Assembly: GCA_900542125.1 (NCBI GenBank)
Contig: UQMO01000052.1
Span: 1-17,560, forward strand
From: an uncultured Collinsella sp.
GTDB lineage: Bacteria; Actinomycetota; Coriobacteriia; Coriobacteriales; Coriobacteriaceae
Length of the DNA: 17,560 nucleotides
Reading direction: 5' to 3'
Under the pieces are notes generated by a model, which searched no databases, was not told the DNA's origin, and was given only the letters and a program-made list of their open reading frames with translations. The translations under genes and the position numbers were made by a program. How positions within the stretch are numbered: the first letter of the stretch is position 1; each line of letters starts with the position of its first letter. Positions 5,831 through 11,645 of the stretch are shown here, piece after piece.

Positions 5831-7309
5831 TTAGATCAACACGCAGGCGACGGTCAGGATGATGGCGCAGACGACAGAGAGCGCGACGATGAGCTTAAGG
5901 GCAAACTTGAGCCAGGTCGTCCACTCGATCTTGGCCAGGGCGAGACCGCCCATGATGGCGCCGGAGGTCGGGGTGAACAGGTTCACGACACCGATGGCGG
6001 CGGAGAAGATCATGACCATGACCTCAGGCGAGAAGCCGAGCTTAACAGCCAACGGTCCCATGATGGGCATGGAGACGGTGGCCATACCGGAGGTCGAGGG
6101 GATCAGGAAGGACAGGCCGAAGTAGACCAGGAAGCTCATGGGAGCGAAGATCACGCCGGACAGGCCAGCCAGAGCATTGGCGGCAGCGTCGAGGACGAAG
6201 ACGTCGAGGCCGGTGTTAGCCATGAGGACGGAGATACCACGGGCGAGGGCGATGACGAGAACAACAGACATCATGTCGGCAGCGCCGGTGATAAAGGTGT
6301 TAACGATCTGCTTCTCGGACAGGCCACCGATGATACCGATCAGGACGGCCATAAGGAAGAACCAGGTGGAAGCCTCGTCGAAGTACCACTGGCCAATGGG
6401 CAGGCCGGTGATCAGGGCAGACCAGCCCTGGACGACGGCGTTACCGTCGGCGTCGTAGACAGCGCCAGCGTCGAAGAAGTTAGCGACGCCCTCGTTGAGG
6501 TCGGCCAGCGGAATGAAGCCGACGATCATGACGACGAAGGTGAAGGCGAAGGCAATCAGAACACCCTTCTGACGACCGGTGAGCTTGACCTCCTTGTGGA
6601 CCTCGGAAGCAGCCTTGCCGTGAGCCTCTTCGGCGTCCTTGAGCTCCTGCATCGACAGGATGGTGGAACCCTTGTCAGCCTTGACCTTCTTGGCGTAGCT
6701 CATCACGAAGAAGATGGACATAGCGGTAGTGACAATCCACAGGACGGCACCGAGGCCGATGATGATGGACTGGTTGACCTCAATGCCAACGCCGGTCAGA
6801 GCGTCGACGGCAGCGCCGACGGCGAACGGGTTAACCGTGGAGCCCAGGCAGCCGCAGCCAGCGCCGAGCAGGACGGTAGCGGCACCGACCATGGGGTCGA
6901 AGCCAGCGGCCATCATGGTAGCGGCGAGCAGGGCGTAGAAGGGAACGGTCTCCTCGCACATACCATAGGTGGTACCACCGAGGGAGAAGATGAGCATCAG
7001 CACGGGAATGAGCATAATCTCGTTGCCCTTAAGCTTCTGCACCAGAACGGCGATGCCGTTGTCCAGGGCGCCGGTCTCGGTCATCATACCGAGGAAGCCG
7101 CCCAGGATCATAACGAAGAGGCAGACGGGCAGAGCGTCAGCGAAGCCCTTAATCGGGGCGGTGCAGAAATCGCTCAGACGGGCGGCAGTAACCGCGCCGC
7201 CGGACGTGCCGGAGACGATAACGGTAATCACTGCGACAATTGCCAGCAGAGCAAGAAGAATGGTGAACGATGAAGGCATACCGCGCTTTTTCTTAGCGGT
7301 CTCAGTCAT
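5831..7309 (-). CDS. arcD: YfcC-family arginine/ornithine antiporter (ArcD-like)
   Basis: A 492-residue polytopic membrane protein of the YfcC/C4-dicarboxylate anaerobic carrier superfamily, with roughly 11-13 hydrophobic segments starting at about residue 13. Family blocks visible are GGTTYGMCEETVPFYAL, the GSTVNPFAVGAA segment and, near the C-terminus, LIPSTSGMATVSMPIMGPL and VNLFTPTSGAIMGGLALA. A hydrophilic, charged loop (about residues 215-245) splits two membrane halves. Streptococcal ArcD proteins belong to this family, and the gene lies directly downstream of arcB, so arginine-in/ornithine-out exchange is the likely role; dicarboxylate or another amino acid cannot be excluded. Several ATGs are in frame. 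I chose 7307-7309, which has GGGGGG 9 nt upstream; the ATG at 7318 abuts that G-run and the one at 7336 has no ribosome binding site. Confidence 0.85.
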   Translation of the reverse strand: MTETAKKKRGMPSSFTILLALLAIVAVITVIVSGTSGGAVTAARLSDFCTAPIKGFADALPVCLFVMILGGFLGMMTETGALDNGIAVLVQKLKGNEIMLIPVLMLIFSLGGTTYGMCEETVPFYALLAATMMAAGFDPMVGAATVLLGAGCGCLGSTVNPFAVGAAVDALTGVGIEVNQSIIIGLGAVLWIVTTAMSIFFVMSYAKKVKADKGSTILSMQELKDAEEAHGKAASEVHKEVKLTGRQKGVLIAFAFTFVVMIVGFIPLADLNEGVANFFDAGAVYDADGNAVVQGWSALITGLPIGQWYFDEASTWFFLMAVLIGIIGGLSEKQIVNTFITGAADMMSVVLVIALARGISVLMANTGLDVFVLDAAANALAGLSGVIFAPMSFLVYFGLSFLIPSTSGMATVSMPIMGPLAVKLGFSPEVMVMIFSAAIGVVNLFTPTSGAIMGGLALAKIEWTTWLKFALKLIVALSVVCAIILTVACVLI

Positions 7310-7404
7310 AGTTCTCATCCCCCCTTCATAAATCATTTACTGATCTCGCCAGAAGCGGCTCTTCCGTGCCGTGCCTGCCGCTTGATGCGAGATTATTACC
7401 AGAT

Positions 7405-7440
7405 AAAACTGCTCGGGGTGTGCAGCAATACACCCCGAGC
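7405..7440 (-). terminator. Terminator or attenuator between arcB and arcD
   Basis: A perfect 11-bp stem (GCTCGGGGTGT at 7411-7421 and its complement at 7430-7440) with an 8-nt loop is followed on the minus strand by AGTTTTATC. It lies 16 bp beyond the arcB stop. arcD starts about 96 bp further on without a clear promoter, so partial read-through is likely. Confidence 0.75.
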
Positions 7441-7456
7441 GAGATGCTAGATGCTC

Positions 7457-8452
7457 TTACTTGAGCGTGGCGTACATGACAGCCTTGATGGTGTGCATGC
7501 GGTTCTCGGCCTCGTCGAAGACCTTGGAAGCGGGGCTCTCGAAGACCTCGTCGGTGACCTCCTGCTCGGTGATGCCGAACTGATCGCACTTCTCTGCGCC
7601 AATCGTGGTGTTGGTGTCGTGGAAGCTGGGCAGGCAGTGCAGGAAGATGGCACCCGGGTTGGCCATAGCCATGACCTCGGAGGTAACACGATACGGGGTA
7701 AGCTGAGCGATGCGCTCGGCCCAGACCTCGTCGGGCTCGCCCATGGAGACCCACACGTCGGTGTAGATAACGTCGGCACCGGTGACGCCGTCCTTGACGT
7801 CGGTGGTCAGCTTGATGGTGCAGCCGTTGGCCTCGGCGATGGGCTTGCAGGCCTCGATGACGTCGTCAGCGGGCATGCACTCCTCGGGGCCGCAGGCCAC
7901 GAAGTTCATACCGAGCTTGGAGCAGACGACCATGAGGGAGCGAGCAACGTTGTTCTTGCAGTCGCCCATGAAGACGAGAGTCTTGCCCTTGATGTCGTAG
8001 TTGAAGTTCTCCTGGACGGTCAGGATGTCGGCGAGCATCTGGGTGGGATGCCACTCGGTGGTCAGGCCGTTCCAGACAGGCACGCCGGACTTAGCAGCGA
8101 GCTCCTCGACGTCGTCCTGGGCAAAGCCACGGAACTCGATGCCGTCATACATGCGGCCGAGAACGCGGGCGGTGTCCTCGATGGACTCCTTCTTGCCCAT
8201 CTGCGACGAACCCGGATCGAGGTAGGTGACGCCCATGCCCAGATCCATGCCGCCGACCTCGAAGGCGCAGCGGGTACGAGTGGAGGTCTTCTGGAAGAGC
8301 AGAACGATGTTCTTGCCCTCGAGATAGCGGTGCGGAACGCCAGCGCGCTTCATATCCTTGAAGTTCTTGGAAAGCTTGAGCAGGTACTCGATCTCCTCGG
8401 TGGTGAGGTCGAGAAGCTTGAGGAAGCTACGGCCGGAGAGGTTAACACCCAT
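7457..8452 (-). CDS. arcB: Ornithine carbamoyltransferase, catabolic
   Basis: ArcB phosphorolyses citrulline to ornithine and carbamoyl phosphate, step two of the ADI pathway; the anabolic ArgF/ArgI runs the reverse reaction. The 331-residue protein has full length. The carbamoyl phosphate site is STRTR (57-61), with HPTQ at 135-138. The ornithine site includes SMGE (236-239), and HCLPSFHD (272-279) carries the conserved Cys. FMGDCKNNVARSLM (161-174) starts the second domain. The position between arcA and arcD argues for the catabolic form. The ATG at 8450-8452 has AAAGGA 8 nt upstream. It lies 105 bp after arcA copy 1, a gap that contains two hairpins without T-runs, so the two genes are probably cotranscribed. 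Confidence 0.96.
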   Translation of the reverse strand: MGVNLSGRSFLKLLDLTTEEIEYLLKLSKNFKDMKRAGVPHRYLEGKNIVLLFQKTSTRTRCAFEVGGMDLGMGVTYLDPGSSQMGKKESIEDTARVLGRMYDGIEFRGFAQDDVEELAAKSGVPVWNGLTTEWHPTQMLADILTVQENFNYDIKGKTLVFMGDCKNNVARSLMVVCSKLGMNFVACGPEECMPADDVIEACKPIAEANGCTIKLTTDVKDGVTGADVIYTDVWVSMGEPDEVWAERIAQLTPYRVTSEVMAMANPGAIFLHCLPSFHDTNTTIGAEKCDQFGITEQEVTDEVFESPASKVFDEAENRMHTIKAVMYATLK

Positions 8453-8497
8453 GGTTCGATTCCTTTCGAAGAAATGAATTACGTAAGTATTAGTGTT

Positions 8498-8545
8498 GCC
8501 CGTTTAACGGGCGAAGCCGGTGCGGTTGTAGGGGGACCGCACCGG
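8498..8545 (-). other. Two intercistronic hairpins, arcA-arcB
   Basis: CCGGTGCGGT (8517-8526) pairs perfectly with 8536-8545, and GCCCGTT (8498-8504) pairs with 8506-8512. Neither is followed by a T-run on the minus strand. They may be mRNA stability or processing structures that set the ArcA:ArcB ratio; that role is inferred. Confidence 0.6.
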
Positions 8546-8556
8546 AAACGGAAAGA

Positions 8557-9823
8557 CTTAGAGGTCCTCGCGCCAGAAGGGCATGCTCATGCAGCGCGGG
8601 CCGCCGCGGCCGCGGGAGAGCTCGGCGGAGGGCACGACGAGAAGGTCCAGGCCCTCCTTGTACAGCACGTCGTTGGTGACGGTGTTGCGGGCGTAGACGC
8701 AGATCTTGCCGGGCTCGACGCACAGGGTGTTGGAGCCGTCGTTCCACTGCTCGCGGGAGGCCGCGATCGGGTCGCCGCCGCCGCAGGGGATCAGCTTGAC
8801 CTGGTCGACGCCGGTGGCGTCCTCCAGGACGTGCTCGAGGGTGTCCTCGATCAGGCGGATGTTCACGTCGCCCGGGTTCTTGCCGGCGGTCAGCTCGTAG
8901 ACGCGCAGGGTGCCCATGATGGCGGGGTGGATCGTGAACTTATCGACGTCGATCTGGGTGAAGACCGTGTCGAGGTGCATGAAGGCGCGCGAGACCGGGA
9001 TGTCGAAGGCAAGGATGCGCTCGACCTTGGAGTCGGAGTTCCAGAAGATGTTCTGGGCCATGATGTCGATAGCGGCGGCCTGGGTGCGCTGGGAGATGCC
9101 GACGGCGAGGGTCTTCTCGTTGATGTTCAGCACGTCGCCGCCCTCGGTGTGGAACTGGCAGTCGCGGCGGAAGTACAGCGAGACGTCCTTGTAGTCGGGG
9201 TGGTACTTGAAGATGTACTTGCCGTACAGGGTCTCGCGGTTGCGGGTGACCGAGTACATGCGGTTGAGGTTGACGCCCTCGCCGACGACCGCGAACGGGT
9301 CGCGGGTGAAGTAGAGGTTGGGCATCGGGTCGATGATCAGGTCGGACTCGGACTCGGAGTTGACCAGGGAGTCGAGGGTCGTGGACGCCGTGAGGGGCAT
9401 GTCGATCTCGGACTTGGTCATGCCGGCCATGGTCTTCTTGACGAACTCGAGGTTGTCCTCGATGGAGTCAAGCTTCTCGCGGACGATCTGCGGCATGCGC
9501 TGGCCGCGGATGCCGGCCTCGGCGATGTACTGGTCGGTGAACTCGGCGCGGGCGCCGGGGACCTGGTCGAACACCTCCGCGACGAGGTTCTCCAGATAGA
9601 GGACCTCGACGCCCTGGTCCCTCAGGATCTGGGCGAAGGTGTCGTGCTCCTGCTGTGCGACCTCCAGGAACGGGACGTCGTCGAACAGGAGTCGCTCGAG
9701 CTCGTCGGGCGGCAGGTTGAGGAGCTCGTCGCCGGGACGGTGCAGGCAGACCTTCCTGAGCTTGCCGATCTCGGAAGGCACGTGCAGACCTTTCGTCATG
9801 GCCTCCTACCTTTCTTTCGGGCC
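8557..9823. repeat. 1267-bp direct repeat, copy 1 (arcA copy 1)
   Basis: Reading both segments side by side, I found no base difference between 8557-9823 and 11646-12912 (offset 3089). Translations in the coding frame and in other frames also agree, supporting nucleotide identity. Identity begins one base beyond the stop codon and ends 24 bp upstream of the start codon, just past the ribosome binding site. Confidence 0.95.
8558..9799 (-). CDS. arcA: Arginine deiminase, copy 1
   Basis: ArcA hydrolyses L-arginine to citrulline and ammonia, the first ADI step, giving ATP precursors and acid tolerance. The 413-residue length is typical. Catalytic residues can be assigned by motif: D167 in FTRDP (164-168), E219 in HTEGGD, H275 and D277 in MHLDTVF, and nucleophile C403 in RGGPRCMSMPFWRED. 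The N-terminal HVPSEIGKLRKVCLHRPGDEL is family-typical and supports the ATG at 9797-9799. A full AGGAGG lies only 2 nt from the ATG, with a further AAAGG upstream, an unusually tight spacing. arcB follows. The gene is identical to copy 2 at 11647-12888. Third codon positions are almost all G or C, which fits high expression. Confidence 0.98.
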   Translation of the reverse strand: MTKGLHVPSEIGKLRKVCLHRPGDELLNLPPDELERLLFDDVPFLEVAQQEHDTFAQILRDQGVEVLYLENLVAEVFDQVPGARAEFTDQYIAEAGIRGQRMPQIVREKLDSIEDNLEFVKKTMAGMTKSEIDMPLTASTTLDSLVNSESESDLIIDPMPNLYFTRDPFAVVGEGVNLNRMYSVTRNRETLYGKYIFKYHPDYKDVSLYFRRDCQFHTEGGDVLNINEKTLAVGISQRTQAAAIDIMAQNIFWNSDSKVERILAFDIPVSRAFMHLDTVFTQIDVDKFTIHPAIMGTLRVYELTAGKNPGDVNIRLIEDTLEHVLEDATGVDQVKLIPCGGGDPIAASREQWNDGSNTLCVEPGKICVYARNTVTNDVLYKEGLDLLVVPSAELSRGRGGPRCMSMPFWREDL

Positions 9824-9887
9824 CCTGTCAGGGCCGATTCGTTAGCGCCCCTCCGTGTGGGGCGTTATTGCTGACGACATATTTATA
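9800..9887 (-). promoter_or_regulatory. Promoter -10 and two-hairpin leader of arcA copy 1
   Basis: TATAAA (minus strand, 9882-9887) lies in TTTGGATATAA (9883-9893), which is kept in arcA copy 2 at the same distance (84 bp) from the start codon. A transcript from here would have a leader of about 75 nt with two hairpins: CGCCCC/GGGGCG (9846-9851 with 9859-9864) and GGCCC/GGGCC (9820-9824 with 9831-9835). Both hairpins recur in copy 2 despite base changes. The expected -35 position (9905-9910, TGGAAG) is poor, suggesting that an activator is needed. Confidence 0.5.
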
Positions 9888-9910
9888 TCCAAAATCAGCC
9901 CATACTTCCA

Positions 9911-9947
9911 CCTTGCCCCCGAACGGTTTTTTATAGGGGGTGAACGG
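9911..9947 (-). promoter_or_regulatory. Conserved GAACGG direct repeats, likely activator site
   Basis: GAACGG at 9921-9926 and again at 9942-9947 (CCGTTC on the transcribed strand's sense) are 21 bp apart, two helical turns. Relative to the proposed -10 box they would fall near -46 to -51 and -67 to -72. The same pair with the same spacing stands upstream of arcA copy 2, while the bases between the repeats differ. The block CCTYGCCCCCGAACGG (9911-9926) is conserved as a unit. The regulator is unknown. Confidence 0.5.
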
Positions 9948-9981
9948 CATACACATATACTTCACGCATGGTACACTTTGA

Positions 9982-10053
9982 TTTAATAAAGTTTATTTAC
10001 GTGCTTAAATGCGTTTTCAATCCAAATAGCAAATGGAACTTAACTTTATTAAA
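9982..10053. repeat. Spaced 12-bp AT-rich inverted repeat
   Basis: TTTAATAAAGTT (9982-9993) and its exact complement AACTTTATTAAA (10042-10053) have centres 60 bp apart. A related TAATAAAG is at 10077-10084. It lies about 180-255 bp upstream of arcA copy 1. It may be paired operator half-sites acting by looping, or chance in an AT-rich stretch; it is only partly kept upstream of copy 2. Confidence 0.4.
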
Positions 10054-10175
10054 CCACCCTCAAATTGCATATTTCTAATAAAGCTATGAATAGAATTAGC
10101 GATTCATACCGCGTCTCAACCATTTTCATTTTTATTCAGAAAAAAGTTTGTCCTATTCATTTTCTGATTACAAGT

Positions 10176-10208
10176 TACCGTTTACCAGATGCTTGGTACC
10201 GTTCACCG
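10176..10208 (+). promoter_or_regulatory. Third 21-bp-spaced CCGTTYACC pair
   Basis: TACCGTTTACC (10176-10186) and TACCGTTCACC (10197-10207) repeat with a 21-bp period, the same period as the GAACGG pairs at the arcA promoters, here reading on the plus strand. TATAAG follows at 10218-10223. No gene starts rightwards nearby. It may be an extra site for the arc regulator or part of a small RNA promoter. Confidence 0.35.
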
Positions 10209-10284
10209 GAAGCTCAGTATAAGGCCCAGCGGATATCGGCATGCCGTACTGCCTCATTTGTAACAACTTGACTTCTCGGTATAG

Positions 10285-10323
10285 AAAAACGGACCTGATC
10301 CCCTAGGGAAACAGGTCCGTTTT
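10285..10323 (-). terminator. Terminator of arcT, possibly bidirectional
   Basis: A perfect 12-bp stem (AAAACGGACCTG at 10286-10297, complement at 10312-10323) has a 14-nt loop and a T-run on the minus strand (10285-10289). The plus strand also ends in TTTT. It lies about 50 bp past the arcT stop, so arcA copy 2-arcT and arcA copy 1-arcB are separate units. Confidence 0.88.
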
Positions 10324-10372
10324 CGATTATCGTCAGCCAATTTGAATACGGCCTTCGAAGGGAGTCGGAATC

Positions 10373-11497
10373 CTAGCGATCGAACTCCGCCAGTGCCTCG
10401 CCCAGAAGCCTCAGACCCTCGCGCAGAACGTCCTCGCTCGCGCAGTAGCCCAGGCGTGCGCCGCAGGGAAGCTCAAAGCGGCTACCGGGAACCAACAGCA
10501 CTCCCCTCTCGGCCAGCAGGCGCTTGCAAAACTCCTCGTCATCCTCGGGAATATCCAGCTGGATGAACGAGGTGGACACGCCCTGCGGTGCCGTCCAGGA
10601 AACGCGGTGCTGCGTATCGATCCAAGCCTGCGCGATATCGCGGTTTCCAAACACGATCTTGCGATTGCGCTCGAGGATCTTGTCCTTGTGCTCGAGCACA
10701 TAGGTTGCCAGGGCGTCGTTGAACACGCCGCCGCAAATCATGGTGTAATCGCGATAGGTGCGGATACGGTTGGATATCTCTTCGTCTGCCACGACCCAGC
10801 CCACGCGTGCCGCAGGCGTCGAATAGGTCTTGGACACCGAGTTGGTGACGATGGCCTTCTCGTACACATCGGCCATCGACAAAAAGTCCTCGGTGTTCTC
10901 AAGCGGCAGGTACACCTCGTCGCACAGCACATAGGCGCCAACCGAGCGGGCGATCTCGGCAATCTGGCCGAGCATATCGACATCAAGCACCGTACCGATG
11001 GGGTTCGATGCGTTATTGATGCAGATGAGCTTCGTGTTGGGGCGCACCGAGCGCTTGAGCTCCTCGATATCGGGTTTCCATCCGAGCTCCTCGCGAAGCT
11101 CCCAATACTCGACCTCGGCGCCGAGCGTACGCGGGATCTCATAGAGCGGCGCATAGGTAGGCCACTCGGCGATAACGTGGTCGCCGGGCTCGACTACAGC
11201 CATGATGGCGTTGAGATTGGCGCCCGTGCAGCCATTGGTCTGCAGAATGTAATCGGGATTGACCTCGCGACGATACAGCTTGGCAACCTCGGCCTTAAAC
11301 TCCGGCGAACCCTCGATCCAGCCGTAGTTCATCTTCTCGCGATCCAGGCGCTCGTAGAACGTGGCGCCGTCCTGTTCGTCGAGCGCGCGAAGCTCGCCCA
11401 TGGTAAGCGACGAAATCGTCGACTGGGCGATATCCCACGTGGCGCTCTTCTCCCAAACGTTGAGCCACTCCTCAACGCCGATTGCCTTGATATCCAT
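10373..11497 (-). CDS. arcT: PLP-dependent aminotransferase, ArcT-like
   Basis: A 374-residue fold-type I aminotransferase of the class I/II (aspartate aminotransferase-like) superfamily. Visible are the cofactor-contacting segment QTNGCTGANLNAIMAVVEPGDHV, the NNASNPIGTV loop (substrate and PLP ring), DEVY with the conserved Asp and Tyr, and the Schiff-base Lys in TNSVSKTYSTPAARVGW. A C-terminal Arg for the substrate carboxylate is likely in PGSRFELPCGARLGY. Lactic acid bacterial arc operons often carry a putative transaminase named arcT, and the position between two arcA genes fits that. Substrate and role in arginine use are not known. The ATG at 11495-11497 has AAGGAG 7 nt upstream; upstream in-frame ATGs lie in the preceding hairpin region and lack such a site. 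It follows arcA copy 2 by about 150 bp. Confidence 0.85.
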   Translation of the reverse strand: MDIKAIGVEEWLNVWEKSATWDIAQSTISSLTMGELRALDEQDGATFYERLDREKMNYGWIEGSPEFKAEVAKLYRREVNPDYILQTNGCTGANLNAIMAVVEPGDHVIAEWPTYAPLYEIPRTLGAEVEYWELREELGWKPDIEELKRSVRPNTKLICINNASNPIGTVLDVDMLGQIAEIARSVGAYVLCDEVYLPLENTEDFLSMADVYEKAIVTNSVSKTYSTPAARVGWVVADEEISNRIRTYRDYTMICGGVFNDALATYVLEHKDKILERNRKIVFGNRDIAQAWIDTQHRVSWTAPQGVSTSFIQLDIPEDDEEFCKRLLAERGVLLVPGSRFELPCGARLGYCASEDVLREGLRLLGEALAEFDR

Positions 11498-11552
11498 GAC
11501 CAAGCTCCTTACAAAAGCAGTCATCCAATCGTGTTGACGTTCCTCATACAAG

Positions 11553-11639
11553 AATGGGGCGGTGCGAATACCCGCACCGCCCCATTGGGAGACATCTAAT
11601 GGCAGCTAGATGTATGTATTAAGACCTGTACGGGTCTTC
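11553..11639 (-). other. Hairpins between arcA copy 2 and arcT
   Basis: A perfect 14-bp GC-rich stem (11553-11566 with 11573-11586, loop of 6 nt) is followed on the minus strand only by CTTGTATG, a weak T-tract. Two smaller stems precede it in the transcript: AAGACC/GGTCTT (near 11620-11637) and ACATCTA/TAGATGT (near 11592-11613). The large stem could be a leaky terminator that lowers arcT expression relative to arcA. No convincing arcT promoter is visible. Confidence 0.6.
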
Positions 11640-11645
11640 GAAAAC

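Larger units (their letters stand above)
9824..10071. repeat. Diverged upstream repeat, copy 1
   Basis: This segment aligns colinearly with 12913-13160 upstream of arcA copy 2. Shared landmarks keep the same offset of 3089 (for example TACACTT at 9972 and 13061, TATATCCAAA near 9884 and 12973), or one base more at the far end (AATTGCATA). Many substitutions separate the copies, in contrast to the identical coding part. Confidence 0.75.

Noticed and set aside
7451..9874. Plus-strand open frame of about 800 codons opposite arcB and arcA copy 1
   Set aside because: It is antisense to two well-supported genes. Its product is a Val/Asp/Gly/Leu-rich low-complexity string, the usual mirror of GC-rich third codon positions. 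A similar mirror frame lies opposite arcA copy 2.
9943..9968. CRP/FNR-type or ArgR-type box upstream of arcA
   Set aside because: GTGAA and TTCAC arms exist but are 16 bp apart and missing in copy 2. No convincing TTGAT-N4-ATCAA or ARG box was seen in either upstream region.
10006..10019. CcpA cre-like sequence TGAAAACGCATTTA (minus strand)
   Set aside because: It is close to the Firmicutes cre consensus, but the colinear position upstream of arcA copy 2 does not keep it, and CcpA control is not expected with confidence in this lineage. The partial match at 13162-13175 is at a different distance.
10065..10271. Small plus-strand open frame in the arcA-arcT gap
   Set aside because: It starts with TTG, has no ribosome binding site, and lies in an AT-rich regulatory stretch; no family resemblance.
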